A stretch of DNA of 56,907 bases from Metabacillus fastidiosus NBRC 101226 (GTDB taxonomy: Bacteria; Bacillota; Bacilli; Bacillales; Bacillaceae). Numbering within the stretch: the first letter of the stretch is position 1; each line of letters starts with the position of its first letter. The stretch covers positions 1 through 56,907 of the forward strand of contig NZ_BCVG01000016.1 in assembly GCF_001591625.1 (NCBI RefSeq), given 5' to 3'. The translations under genes were made by a program, and so were the position numbers. This document shows positions 18,019 through 26,842 of the stretch, piece by piece. The notes under the pieces were generated by a model. It was not told the origin of the DNA and did not search any database. It saw only the letters and a program-made list of their open reading frames with translations.

Positions 18019-19014
18019 ATGCCATTAGAAATCATTCGCAATGATATTACAAAAATGAATGTGGATGTGATCGTAAACGCTGCAAATCCAAACTTAAAAA
18101 TGGGTGGCGGAGTCTGCGGTGCTATTTTTCATGCAGCGGGTGCCGGTGAACTGCAGAAAGCATGTGATAAAATCGGTGGATGCAAAGTTGGAGAAGCTGT
18201 TATTACTGAAGGATTTAATCTTAGTGCGAAATTTATCATTCATACACCAGGACCTGTTTGGCAAGGGGGAACAAAGGAGGAAGCCTCTTTATTAAAGGCG
18301 TCTTACTATCATTCTTTAGAAATGGCAAAGCAGTATCAATGTGAGTCTATCGCTTTTCCGCTCATTTCAACAGGGATATATGGCTATCCAAAAGAGGAAG
18401 CATTGGAGATTGCTGTGTCTGCTATCAGTTCATTTCTATTACATAATGATATACTCGTTTATTTAGTTGTTTTTGACAAGAAAGCTTTCGGCTTAAGCAA
18501 GAAGTTATTTGCATCTATCCATCAGTATATTGATGAACATTATGTAGAAGAAGCAGAGAGTACATTTAAGCGCAGACAGAGCGAAAAACATTGCATAATG
18601 GAACAATTGCAAGAAATCGAGATTGTTCGTAAAGGCATAGAAAGTGATTCTTTAACAGAGCTGTTAAATGATCTGGATGAATCTTTTTCTGAGCTACTGC
18701 TTCGTTTAATCGATGAAAAAGAAATGACAGATGTAGAGACATATAAAAGGGCAAACATTGACCGCCGGTTATTCTCCAAAATTCGAAATGAAACTGACTA
18801 TACTCCAAAGAAGAAGACGGCTATTGCCTTTGCAATTGCTTTAAAATTAAATTTAGAAGAAACAAGTGAACTGCTTACTGCTGCGGGTTATGCTTTATCG
18901 CACAGCAGTAAGTTTGATGTCATCATTGAGTTCTTTATTCAGCAGAGCAATTATAATATTCATGAAATTAATGAAGCTTTATTTGCTTTTGATCAGCCGC
19001 TGCTCGGTGCTTAA
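18019..19014 (+). CDS. Macrodomain protein with C-terminal helical/HTH-like extension
   Basis: Three hundred and thirty-one residues. Residues 1-165 form a macrodomain: VNAANPNLKMGGGVCGAIF (NAAN at 20-23, glycine loop at 29-34), HTPGPVW, and the second phosphate loop STGIYGYP. Macrodomains bind or hydrolyse ADP-ribose, its O-acetyl ester or ADP-ribosylated macromolecules. The C-terminal about 150 residues are helical and end in a region (KTAIAFAIALKLNLEETSEL, AGYALSHSSKFDVIIEFF) that looks like a degenerate helix-turn-helix or adaptor domain. A vWA gene follows 74 bases later. GGGAGAGG supports the ATG. Function is inferred from family only. Confidence 0.82.
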   Translation: MPLEIIRNDITKMNVDVIVNAANPNLKMGGGVCGAIFHAAGAGELQKACDKIGGCKVGEAVITEGFNLSAKFIIHTPGPVWQGGTKEEASLLKASYYHSLEMAKQYQCESIAFPLISTGIYGYPKEEALEIAVSAISSFLLHNDILVYLVVFDKKAFGLSKKLFASIHQYIDEHYVEEAESTFKRRQSEKHCIMEQLQEIEIVRKGIESDSLTELLNDLDESFSELLLRLIDEKEMTDVETYKRANIDRRLFSKIRNETDYTPKKKTAIAFAIALKLNLEETSELLTAAGYALSHSSKFDVIIEFFIQQSNYNIHEINEALFAFDQPLLGA

Positions 19015-19017
19015 AAT

Positions 19018-19034
19018 GTCGCTTTCAAAGCGAC
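19018..19034 (+). other. Intergenic hairpin between macrodomain and vWA genes
   Basis: A tight GTCGCTTT-C-AAAGCGAC hairpin follows the macrodomain stop with only a weak T stretch after it. It may attenuate read-through or stabilise the upstream message rather than fully terminate. Confidence 0.45.
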
Positions 19035-19088
19035 CATTTCTCATTACGTTATTGTTATCCTAAGTTTATCAAACAATAGAGGATGATA

Positions 19089-19745
19089 ATGATGAAAAGA
19101 AATTTAACAGAATTAGTTTTTATTTTAGATAAAAGCGGCTCAATGGCAGGACTTGAGGCAGATACAATTGGCGGTTATAATGCGATGCTTATGAAACAGC
19201 AAAAAGCAGAAGGAGAAGCGTTTATTACTACTCTATTATTCGACCATACTATCGAACTGCTACATGATCGAATAAATATAAGGGGAATATCTGCTATTAC
19301 CGAGAAAGATTATGAAGTAGGAGGCACTACTGCCTTATTAGATGCGATCGGTTTTGCTATTCACAAAATGATTAATGTACAAAAGCGAACGAGTGAGAAG
19401 GAACGTGCAGAAAAGGTCTTATTTATTATTACAACGGACGGGATGGAAAATGCGAGCTGTGAATACACAAAGGGGAAAATCAAAAAAATGATCCAGCATC
19501 AAAAGGAGACATACGGCTGGGAATTTATGTTTCTCGGAGCTAATATAGATGCTATTTCAACTGCTGCACAATTTGGAATCAGTGAGGACTTTGCGGTTGA
19601 TTACCATGCCGACCGTTTAGGAACACAATTAAATTATGAAGCCGTTAGTGAAGCTGTGACAAATCTCCGAAGCGGAAAAAAGATTGACCGAAGCTGGAAA
19701 AAGGGAATCGAAAGAGATTATAATGAGCGTTCAAGAAATGAATAA
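19089..19745 (+). CDS. von Willebrand factor A (vWA) domain protein
   Basis: About 218 residues, essentially one vWA domain. The metal-ion-dependent adhesion site is intact: DKSGSM (DxSxS, residues 14-18), a Thr in GGTTALLDAIG, and Asp in ITTDGMENA. No signal peptide is present, so it is cytoplasmic, where vWA proteins act as scaffolds or ATPase partners. Several in-frame ATGs occur at the start (19083, 19089, 19092); AGAGG upstream favours 19089 or 19092. It appears to be in an operon with the macrodomain gene and the frameshifted gene that follows 18 bases later. Confidence 0.82.
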   Translation: MMKRNLTELVFILDKSGSMAGLEADTIGGYNAMLMKQQKAEGEAFITTLLFDHTIELLHDRINIRGISAITEKDYEVGGTTALLDAIGFAIHKMINVQKRTSEKERAEKVLFIITTDGMENASCEYTKGKIKKMIQHQKETYGWEFMFLGANIDAISTAAQFGISEDFAVDYHADRLGTQLNYEAVSEAVTNLRSGKKIDRSWKKGIERDYNERSRNE

Positions 19746-19763
19746 AAGAGAGGGAGGCCTAAA

Positions 19764-20020
19764 ATGGATTTTATTCAGTATTTGCAGATGAGACACCATA
19801 AGCACGGGGATCAGGAATGGAAGAAAAATCTGCAAAACAGTATAATAACCGATTGGAAAATATGATGAAATACGGTATATACAAAGGAGAAACAAGCATC
19901 ACTCCAGAGATCAATGAGAAGATTGGTCAAAAATATGTAAATACCTGTGGTGAATATGAAAGAACGATAAAATATTATTTAGGATTTTTAAAACTGATCA
20001 GAGGGAATGCTGAATATTAA
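19764..20020 (+). pseudogene. Small gene of unknown function with a frameshift
   Basis: A strong ribosome site (AGGGAGG) precedes ATG 19764, giving MDFIQYLQMRHHKHGDQEWK. That frame then stops after about 33 codons. A second frame continues from near 19817 to TAA 20020 with a coherent protein (KQYNNRLENMMKYGIYKGET, later YERTIKYYLGFLKLI). Adding one base in the A5 run at 19824-19828 would join them into a product of about 85 residues. Either the gene is broken or the base is a sequencing error. The family is not recognised. Its place directly after the vWA gene suggests it belongs to that operon. Confidence 0.6.
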
Positions 20021-20038
20021 AAAGGGCACAAACTAAGA

Positions 20039-20953
20039 ATGATGGAAAAGATAACAGAACTTATTGAAAAATTAAGAGAATCTTCTTTCGATACTAATCG
20101 AAATCTGGATATATATTTAAATTTCTATAATCTTGAATCGGATCATATTGAGCATTGCTATGAGTTTGTAGAATGTAGCGGCGAAAGAATTTTCGTCCAA
20201 ACCTTTTCACCGTTAAACCCGGTAGCAGTGACATATGTCGTACATGGCTATTTTGACCATGCAGGTTCTATGAGCAATCTTATTAATTATTTAACTAGAA
20301 GAAAACATAAAGTGATTACTTATGACTTGCAAGGACATGGCCTATCGTCTGGAAAACGGTCGATGATAACAGATTTTAGTGAATATGTAGATGTTTTCAA
20401 AGAAGTTTATGAAAGGAAAAAAGAGTCCAATTCATTGCCTGCATATGTCATTTCACATAGTACCGGCGGGGCAATTACGATCGAATATTTGTTTCAATAC
20501 GGTTCGCCGTTTCAAAAAGTTATTTTAGTATCACCTCTCGTCCGTTCATATGCCTGGAACCTTTCAAAGCTTGGATTTACATTTATGAGCTCGGTTACTA
20601 ATGAACTGAACCGGATGTTTAAAAATAATTCTTCTAATGAAGAGTACTTACAGTTTGTAAAGCAAGACCCTTTGCAGCACAATAAAGTACCGCTTGATTG
20701 GTTTAAATCATTAATAGCCTGGAACGAAAGGATTAAGGAATACCTACCGCTGGATGAGAAATTATTTGTCATTCAAGGGGATAAAGACCGCACTGTTGAT
20801 TGGAAGCACAATCTTTCTTTCATTAAAGGAAAGTTTCCTGAATGTAAGATTCAAATAGTAAGCGGCGGCGATCATCAACTGTTTAATGAAAATGAGGAAT
20901 TATTATTAAAAATGTTTGAATATATGGATGAGATATTGAAGGAGAAAAAATAA
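20039..20953 (+). CDS. Alpha/beta hydrolase, lysophospholipase-like (serine aminopeptidase S33 type)
   Basis: Three hundred and four residues with the alpha/beta-hydrolase order: oxyanion region VVHGYFDHAGSM (67-78), YDLQGHGLSSGKR (95-107), nucleophile Ser141 in SHSTGG (a Ser replaces the usual first Gly of GxSxG), Asp in QGDKDRTVDW and His in GGDHQLF. This matches monoacylglycerol lipase or lysophospholipase-like enzymes acting on lipid esters. It has no signal peptide. It lies 18 bases after the frameshifted gene and may belong to the macrodomain operon. The ribosome site is weak. Confidence 0.8.
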   Translation: MMEKITELIEKLRESSFDTNRNLDIYLNFYNLESDHIEHCYEFVECSGERIFVQTFSPLNPVAVTYVVHGYFDHAGSMSNLINYLTRRKHKVITYDLQGHGLSSGKRSMITDFSEYVDVFKEVYERKKESNSLPAYVISHSTGGAITIEYLFQYGSPFQKVILVSPLVRSYAWNLSKLGFTFMSSVTNELNRMFKNNSSNEEYLQFVKQDPLQHNKVPLDWFKSLIAWNERIKEYLPLDEKLFVIQGDKDRTVDWKHNLSFIKGKFPECKIQIVSGGDHQLFNENEELLLKMFEYMDEILKEKK

Positions 20954-20977
20954 TTATAAATAAATAGTAACTAATGT

Positions 20978-21006
20978 TTGCTTTTACAAATTTTATCTGT
21001 TATTCT
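20978..21006 (+). promoter_or_regulatory. Putative sigma-A promoter of the cold-shock gene
   Basis: TTGCTT and TATTCT are separated by exactly 17 bases. Transcription from here would give a 5' leader of about 120 bases before the cold-shock gene. Long leaders are usual for csp genes, where leader structure controls translation at low temperature. Confidence 0.55.
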
Positions 21007-21131
21007 TAAGAAGAATTATTTTTGTTCGGTCTGTAAGGAAAAAAGAAGTATTTAAACTTTTCGCCTTTGATATCTAATTGAGCAACTATAGTAATAAATT
21101 GCGGGAATAATCCGCACAGGAGGAAACAAAC

Positions 21132-21332
21132 ATGCAACAAGGTACAGTAAAATGGTTTAACGCAGAAAAAGGTTTCGGTTTTATCGAAGTTGACGGTGGA
21201 GAAGACGTATTCGTACATTTCTCAGCTATCCAAGGCGAAGGATTTAAATCTTTAGACGAAGGTCAAAAAGTTACTTTTGACACTGAGCAAGGTCAACGTG
21301 GACTTCAAGCTACAAACGTAAACAAAGCATAA
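21132..21332 (+). CDS. CspA-family cold-shock protein
   Basis: A 66-residue single cold-shock domain with RNP1 (KGFGFI) and RNP2 (VFVHF) motifs that bind single-stranded RNA and DNA. Such proteins act as RNA chaperones in the cold and in fast growth. AGGAGG lies 8 bases upstream. Own promoter and terminator make it monocistronic. The next gene is a DbpA-type RNA helicase, functionally related because both remodel RNA. Which csp paralogue this is cannot be settled. Confidence 0.93.
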   Translation: MQQGTVKWFNAEKGFGFIEVDGGEDVFVHFSAIQGEGFKSLDEGQKVTFDTEQGQRGLQATNVNKA

Positions 21333-21338
21333 TTATTT

Positions 21339-21369
21339 AAAGGACTCTAAATTTAGAGTCCTTTTTATT
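21339..21369 (+). terminator. Terminator after the cold-shock gene
   Basis: Perfect palindrome AAAGGACTCTAAA/TTTAGAGTCCTTT followed by T-rich sequence. Confidence 0.85.
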
Positions 21370-21435
21370 TGTATATAATATTTCTTTGTGAAAATCCTAT
21401 GTATAAGGCAGACAATATAAAAATGAGGTTGAAAT

Positions 21436-22881
21436 ATGAGTGAAAGAACTTTTGATAATTATAATTTAAGTGATGAAATTAAACGAGCGCTTGCTGGATT
21501 AAAATATAAAACTCCGACAGAAGTTCAAAGTGAAGTAATACCAAGAGCAATTCAAAATCAAGATCTCGTTGTAAAATCCCAAACTGGGAGCGGCAAGACA
21601 GCATCGTTTGGTATACCTGTTTGTGAATTGATCGAATGGGAAGAAAAAAAGCCACAAGCCTTAATTCTTACTCCAACTAGGGAGCTTGCTGCTCAAGTGC
21701 GGGAAGATTTAACGAATATTGGCAGGTTTAAAAGAATTAAATGTATAGCTGTTTATGGAAAAGAGCCTTTCTCTAAACAAAAGGAAGAATTGAAGCAAAA
21801 AAACCATATAGTAGTCGGAACACCAGGACGTGTTATAGATCATATTGAAAGAGGTACTCTCATTTTAGATGAAATCAAGTATCTTATCATAGATGAAGCT
21901 GATGAAATGCTTAATATGGGCTTTATTGACGAAGTAGAATCAATAATAGAACAACTTTCTTCTAACAGAGTGACGATGGTCTTTTCGGCTACATTACCAA
22001 AAGATGTTGAAAATCTTTGTCATAAATATATGAAAAATCCTATTAATATTGAGATTGCCTCTAGTGGAATAACTACAGAAACAATTGAGCATTGCTTAAT
22101 CGAAGCGAAAGAAGAAGAAAAAATTTCGCTCCTTAAAAACGTAACAGTCATTGAAAATCCAGATAGCTGTATCATTTTTTGCAGAACGAAAGAACATGTC
22201 GATACTGTATTTTCTGAATTAGAAAAATCTAATTACTCTTGTGAAAAAATCCATGGAGGATTAGAGCAAGAAGATCGATTTGCAGTTATGGATGGTTTCA
22301 AAAGAGGGAATTTCCGTTATCTTATTGCAACAGATGTAGCTGCAAGAGGAATTGATATTGATAATGTAACACTTGTCATAAACTATGATGTTCCAATGGA
22401 AAAGGAAAGCTATGTTCATCGGACAGGACGAACTGGCCGTGCTGGTAATACAGGAAAGGCAATTACGTTTGCTACAGCTTATGAAGGAAAATACATTAAA
22501 GCAATTGAGAAATACATCGGCTTTGATATACCTCTAATAGAAGCTCCTACCTATCAGGAAGTTACTAGAGGAAGAACAGCTTTCGAGGAAAAATCGAGCA
22601 GCCGCAGAGTTGTTAAAAATAATAAAACAGAACGAATAAATAAGGATATTATCAAACTACATTTCAACTGTGGAAAAAAGAAGAAGCTTCGAGCTGTAGA
22701 TTTCGTTGGAACTATTGCGAAAATTCCTGGAGTAACAGCAGATGATATCGGTATTATCACTATCCAGGATCACCTGTCATATGTTGATATTCTTAACGGA
22801 AAAGGATCGTTAGTCTTACAAGCTATGGAGAATACAACGATCAAAGGAAAGAAATTGAAAGTTAGCATAGCTATTAAGTAA
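21436..22881 (+). CDS. dbpA: DEAD-box RNA helicase, DbpA/YxiN type
   Basis: Four hundred and eighty-one residues with helicase motifs in order: Q motif, SQTGSGKT (I), PTRELA (Ia), TPGR (Ib), DEAD (II), SAT (III), [17 protein letters not shown] (V) and [10 protein letters not shown] (VI). The C-terminal about 75 residues match the DbpA RNA-binding domain ([15 protein letters not shown]), which in YxiN/DbpA anchors the enzyme to hairpin 92 of 23S rRNA for large-subunit assembly. The length agrees with YxiN (about 480). The ribosome site GAGGTTG is modest. Confidence 0.92.
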   Translation: MSERTFDNYNLSDEIKRALAGLKYKTPTEVQSEVIPRAIQNQDLVVKSQTGSGKTASFGIPVCELIEWEEKKPQALILTPTRELAAQVREDLTNIGRFKRIKCIAVYGKEPFSKQKEELKQKNHIVVGTPGRVIDHIERGTLILDEIKYLIIDEADEMLNMGFIDEVESIIEQLSSNRVTMVFSATLPKDVENLCHKYMKNPINIEIASSGITTETIEHCLIEAKEEEKISLLKNVTVIENPDSCIIFCRTKEHVDTVFSELEKSNYSCEKIHGGLEQEDRFAVMDGFKRGNFRYLIATDVAARGIDIDNVTLVINYDVPMEKESYVHRTGRTGRAGNTGKAITFATAYEGKYIKAIEKYIGFDIPLIEAPTYQEVTRGRTAFEEKSSSRRVVKNNKTERINKDIIKLHFNCGKKKKLRAVDFVGTIAKIPGVTADDIGIITIQDHLSYVDILNGKGSLVLQAMENTTIKGKKLKVSIAIK

Positions 22882-22918
22882 TTGAGAATGAAAAAACATT
22901 TGAATAATGTAATCATTA

Positions 22919-22945
22919 GAGTCTTCGTTATAACGGAGGCTCTTA
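22919..22945 (+). terminator. Hairpin after the helicase gene
   Basis: Imperfect stem GAG-CTTCGTTAT/AACGGAGG-CTC, about 40 bases after the stop. Confidence 0.45.
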
Positions 22946-23006
22946 TTGAACAAGTAAATTAAAATGATCAAACTATTTTATAAAAGAGTTCTCTCGATAA
23001 ATATAG

Positions 23007-23054
23007 AAAGAATCCATTTTGATCAATCCTTTTTCAAAATGGATTCTTTTTATT
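23007..23054 (+). terminator. Strong terminator, one of two near-identical copies
   Basis: Perfect 16-bp stem AAAGAATCCATTTTGA/TCAAAATGGATTCTTT with T5. The loop and right arm recur almost unchanged at 31329-31369. This suggests a dispersed terminator sequence. Confidence 0.8.
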
Positions 23055-23333
23055 TGCTGCTATATAAGGTTTACCAAACGAGCGCTTTTCCGAAGTAAAT
23101 ATAACTTCTAAAACTACTACACTTCGAAAACAGTGTCAAAAACCTACCGTTAATGGAATCCATCCCTTTTATATAAACATCGTAGAATTTTGCCGAAATG
23201 CTGTCTGAACCCCTGTCTAATCAGTTACAATTAAGTGGATATATTCCGAAAAAATTATATTGACTTAAACGAAGGCCTATGATAATATCAATCTAAATTA
23301 ATCACATAAGATAAGTGTGGATTAGATTTAATT

Positions 23334-23385
23334 GTCGACCAAACTTTTGGAGACTTCTATTTTTATATAGAAGTCTCTTTTTGTT
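23334..23385 (+). promoter_or_regulatory. Leader element 1: attenuator-like hairpin with CGACCAAAC box
   Basis: The sequence TCGACCAAACTTTTGGAG is followed by a terminator stem GAGACTTCTAT/ATAGAAGTCTC and T5. CCAAA/TTTGG can also form a small hairpin overlapping the base of the terminator. An almost identical arrangement follows at 23427. No gene lies between them, so both probably sit in the 5' leader of the sulfur operon. It does not match any riboswitch class I know (not an S-box or T-box). Confidence 0.6.
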
Positions 23386-23426
23386 TCCTTAGGTTTTTAA
23401 CTAATCTTAATATGAGGAGATTTTTA

Positions 23427-23480
23427 TCGACCAAACTATTGGAGATTTCTACAGATTATACGTAGAAATCTTTTTTGTTT
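23427..23480 (+). promoter_or_regulatory. Leader element 2: attenuator-like hairpin with CGACCAAAC box
   Basis: TCGACCAAACTATTGGAG is followed by stem AGATTTCTAC/GTAGAAATCT and T6. The CGACCAAAC box and the small CCAAA/TTGG hairpin are conserved with element 1, whereas the terminator loop differs. The tandem pair lies 50 bases before the first permease gene. Confidence 0.6.
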
Positions 23481-23530
23481 AAGATATAAGTTTCAGAGAG
23501 TTTCTATGTATGAGCAAAGGAGAGAAGAGA

Positions 23531-24331
23531 ATGGCTGTGTCATCTGAAAGAATGTCTATAAGTAAGAAAAATCCATTAGCTATTTTCTTACTTGGTTCTA
23601 TTTTACCACTTAGCTTTTTGACTTTATGGCAACTTTTAGGTCAATTTGGTTACATTTCAACTTTGCTCTTTCCTACGCCGTTTATGATTATTGAAGCTTT
23701 TAGTAATTTAACAGCTAGTGGAGAGTTATTAAAACATTTTCAAATTAGTATTGGAAGGGCAATACTGGGCTTCGCTTTAGGAGGAGGCCTTGGATTAGTA
23801 TTTGGAATATTGATTGGGTTATCAAAATTAGCAGAAAAAGCATTGGATCCATCTGCTCAAATGATTAGGATGATTCCTCATTTAGCTGTTGCTCCCTTAT
23901 TTATTTTATGGTTTGGAATCGGTGAAGAATCCAAAGTGTTGCTTATTGCAAAAGGCGCTTTTTTTCCATTGTACATACATACATATCTAGGCATTCGCAA
24001 TATAGATAACAAGTTGTTTGATGTTGCGCGTACATTGGAGTTTAAGGGAATAGAAAAAGTGAAATTATTAACAATTCCGTCAGCGATGCCAAGTATTTTA
24101 CTAGGCATCCGTATATCACTTGGAGTAGCGTGGCTTGGGCTTGTTGTTGCAGAGTTAATTGCATCAACTTCTGGAATTGGCTATCTCATGTCTGATGCTA
24201 GACAATTTAATCAGACTTCCGTTGTCTTCGTTGGAATTATTATATTTGCCGTTATTGGAAAATTAACTGATTCATTTGTCCGTTTGTTTGAAGTTAGGCT
24301 ATTGCGATGGAGAGATAATTATAAAGGATAA
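23531..24331 (+). CDS. SsuC-like ABC transporter permease 1
   Basis: A 266-residue permease with about six membrane segments and the BPD_transp_1 coupling motif EFKGIEKVKLLTIPSAMPSI (EAA loop), typical of nitrate/sulfonate/taurine importers. ATG 23531 is preferred, with AAGGAG 8 bases upstream. It is strongly similar to the next gene: both contain MIRMIPHLAVAP or MLRMVPHLAIAP and share the ending RWRDNYKG or YWRDNYQG. The two probably arose by tandem duplication and may form a heterodimeric channel. Confidence 0.85.
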   Translation: MAVSSERMSISKKNPLAIFLLGSILPLSFLTLWQLLGQFGYISTLLFPTPFMIIEAFSNLTASGELLKHFQISIGRAILGFALGGGLGLVFGILIGLSKLAEKALDPSAQMIRMIPHLAVAPLFILWFGIGEESKVLLIAKGAFFPLYIHTYLGIRNIDNKLFDVARTLEFKGIEKVKLLTIPSAMPSILLGIRISLGVAWLGLVVAELIASTSGIGYLMSDARQFNQTSVVFVGIIIFAVIGKLTDSFVRLFEVRLLRWRDNYKG

Positions 24332-24345
24332 TGAGGTGAGGGCTA

Positions 24346-25182
24346 GTGAGCAGGGAAATGGGAATAGAGTTCGATACAGTCGAACTTCAAAAAAGCAGGG
24401 GAAGACCATGGTGGAAGGCTAATTGGCTAAATGACTTTATCATCGGAGCTGCATTACCGGCTATTATATTGGCAATCTGGCAATTTGTTAGTTATTTTGA
24501 GATCATTTCTCCATTTTTTTTACCATCTCCAGGTGCTATTTTAGTCACTTTTTGGGAACTTATTGCTTCAAATGAATTAAGTCCTCATTTAGGAATAAGT
24601 ATCTCGCGGGCTGCAGCCGGATTTATTATTGGGGGGAGCTTAGGATTTTTATTTGGATTACTTACTGGTTTTTCCAATAAAGCGGAGTATGTGTTAGATC
24701 CAAGTGTACAGATGCTGCGAATGGTGCCTCATCTTGCCATAGCCCCGCTTATTATATTATGGCTTGGTTTTGGAGAAGCATCAAAAGTTTTAATTATTGC
24801 AAAAGGTGCCTTTTTTCCATTGTATATTAATACTTTTATAGGAATTCGCAATGTAGATAATAAATTGTTTGAAGTTGCAAATATTTTAGAATTTAGCAGA
24901 TTCAAGAAAATATATTATTTAATCCTGCCTTCTGCTTTACCGAATATATTACTTGGTCTCCGTCTGTCCTTAGCGCTTGCATGGTTAGGCTTAGTAGTAG
25001 CAGAACTTCTTGGCTCTCAAGCGGGAATCGGCTTTTTAATTAACTTAGGGAAACAGAATTCAGTACCTGAATTAATTTTTATGGGAATTATTATATTTGC
25101 TGTTTTAGGCAAATTAGTTGATTCTTTAGTACGAATACTGGAAAGGAAATTTCTCTATTGGAGAGATAATTATCAAGGCTGA
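24346..25182 (+). CDS. SsuC-like ABC transporter permease 2
   Basis: A 278-residue paralogue of the preceding permease, with about six membrane segments and the coupling loop EFSRFKKIYYLILPSALPNI. It has a longer N-terminal cytoplasmic extension of about 30 residues. The GTG start at 24346 has GAGGTGAG 5 bases upstream. It lies 14 bases behind the first permease. The operon encodes no ATPase, so the pair must use one encoded elsewhere. Confidence 0.85.
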   Translation: MSREMGIEFDTVELQKSRGRPWWKANWLNDFIIGAALPAIILAIWQFVSYFEIISPFFLPSPGAILVTFWELIASNELSPHLGISISRAAAGFIIGGSLGFLFGLLTGFSNKAEYVLDPSVQMLRMVPHLAIAPLIILWLGFGEASKVLIIAKGAFFPLYINTFIGIRNVDNKLFEVANILEFSRFKKIYYLILPSALPNILLGLRLSLALAWLGLVVAELLGSQAGIGFLINLGKQNSVPELIFMGIIIFAVLGKLVDSLVRILERKFLYWRDNYQG

Positions 25183-25255
25183 AAATAAGAAACCTCATTG
25201 ACCAGTTATCTGGAAATGTTTCTATAAAATAAAGCATTTTCAGGAGGAATAAGTA

Positions 25256-26842
25256 ATGAAAAAAGATATTGAATTAACAGCGGATGTCCTTGTTATTGGA
25301 GGAGGTCCGGCTGGAACTTGGGCAGCTATTACGGCTGCTGCTAATGGATCTGATGTAATCCTTGTAGATAAAGGATATTGTGGAACAAGCGGTGCAACAG
25401 CTCCTTCTGGAACAGGGGTATGGTATGTTGAACCTGATGAAGAGACAAGGGAAAAAGCGAAGGAAAGCCGCTTTGAACTAGGTGGAAAATTGGCTGAAGA
25501 TGATTGGATGAATAGAGTATTAAATCAAACATATGAAAATATGAATAAACTCTTTAATTTGGGTTATCCGTTTCCATTAAATGACCAGGGAAACCCTCAT
25601 TTTAGAAATCTGCAAGGGCCGGAGTATATGCGTCTTATGAGAAGGCTTGTCCGTAAAGCAGGTGTTAAAATATTAGATCACTCTCCGGCTCTAGAATTGC
25701 TTGCAGACCATGAGGGGGTCGGTGGAGCAGCTGGAATAAGGCAGCAAACAGGAGAAACGTGGAAAGTAAAGGCGGGGGCGGTTATTCTAGCAAGTGGGGG
25801 CTGCGCTTTCCTAAGTAAAGCACTCGGCTGCAACGTATTAACAGGAGACGGTTATTTATTGGCTGCAGAGGCTGGAGCAGACTTTTCAGGGATGGAGTTT
25901 TCAAATGCGTATGCAATCTCCCCTGAATTTTCTTCTGTTACAAAAACTGCTTACTATCGGTATGCAAACTTTTATTATGAAGATGGCTCACTAATTGAAG
26001 GTGCCGGTTCTACTAGCGGCCGTTCAGTTATTGCGAAAAATTTATTGCAAAATCGTAAAGTATATGCAGTTTTAGATAAGGTTCCAGAAGATCTCCAGCC
26101 ATTGTTACGAGTTGCACAAACAAACTTTTTTCTTCCTTTTGACCGTTTGGGGATCAATCCATTTAAAGATAAGTTCTCAATTACTTTACGTCTTGAAGGC
26201 ACTGTTAGAGGTACTGGCGGTATTAATCTTATTGATCAGACATGCGCAACTAAAATACCTGGTTTATATGCAGCCGGTGATGCTGCTACACGGGAATTTA
26301 TTTGCGGAGGTTTTACCGGGGGTGGAAGCCATAACGCAGCTTGGGCTATGTCTTCCGGTACATTAGCTGGAAAAGGGGCTTCGGATTATGCTGCTTCTTT
26401 AGGGATTTTTTCTAAAAAGCGTGATGTAGTTGGCCTTTCATCTTCACCGTTAACGAAAACTGGAAATGGGCAGAGCTCATTTAAGACGAATGAATATATT
26501 CGTACAGTTCAAGAAGAAGTATATCCGTATGATCGTAATCTATTTCGGTCAGAGCAAGGATTAAAAGGATCAATTGAACGCCTTGATAGTGTATGGAAAG
26601 ATATTCGAAGCGAGTCAATAAAGATTGAAAAACAGGCGATTAAAGCAAGAGAAGCTTCTGCTATGGCTATAACAGCACGCTTAATGTATCAAACGGCACT
26701 TGCTCGTACAGAATCAAGGGGGATGCATAAACGGAACGATTTTCAGCAGCTTGACGATAAACAGCATTATCGCTTAATTAGCAGCGGATTAGATGAAATT
26801 TCAATTAGAACGCAGTCTGTTAAGCAGGAGGCGATACTGTAA
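25256..26842 (+). CDS. AprA-like flavoprotein (fumarate reductase/APS reductase alpha family)
   Basis: Five hundred and twenty-eight residues. The FAD dinucleotide fold VIGGGPAGTWAAITAA is at 13-28, followed by a GYCGTSGATAPSG loop, a mid-protein ASGGCAF segment and the C-terminal FAD motif GLYAAGDAATREFICGGFTG. It belongs to the succinate dehydrogenase/fumarate reductase/adenylylsulfate reductase flavoprotein superfamily. A two-cluster ferredoxin follows immediately, overlapping by one base, which is the AprA-AprB arrangement. Canonical APS reductase partners (sat, qmo) are absent, so an oxidoreductase role on an imported sulfur compound is inferred, not shown. AGGAGG precedes the ATG. Confidence 0.8.
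   Translation: MKKDIELTADVLVIGGGPAGTWAAITAAANGSDVILVDKGYCGTSGATAPSGTGVWYVEPDEETREKAKESRFELGGKLAEDDWMNRVLNQTYENMNKLFNLGYPFPLNDQGNPHFRNLQGPEYMRLMRRLVRKAGVKILDHSPALELLADHEGVGGAAGIRQQTGETWKVKAGAVILASGGCAFLSKALGCNVLTGDGYLLAAEAGADFSGMEFSNAYAISPEFSSVTKTAYYRYANFYYEDGSLIEGAGSTSGRSVIAKNLLQNRKVYAVLDKVPEDLQPLLRVAQTNFFLPFDRLGINPFKDKFSITLRLEGTVRGTGGINLIDQTCATKIPGLYAAGDAATREFICGGFTGGGSHNAAWAMSSGTLAGKGASDYAASLGIFSKKRDVVGLSSSPLTKTGNGQSSFKTNEYIRTVQEEVYPYDRNLFRSEQGLKGSIERLDSVWKDIRSESIKIEKQAIKAREASAMAITARLMYQTALARTESRGMHKRNDFQQLDDKQHYRLISSGLDEISIRTQSVKQEAIL

Noticed and set aside
23250-23500. S-box (SAM) riboswitch or T-box upstream of the sulfur operon
   Set aside because: The conserved S-box core and the T-box GGGTGG/ACCGCG element are absent. 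Only two attenuator-like hairpins with an unknown box are seen.
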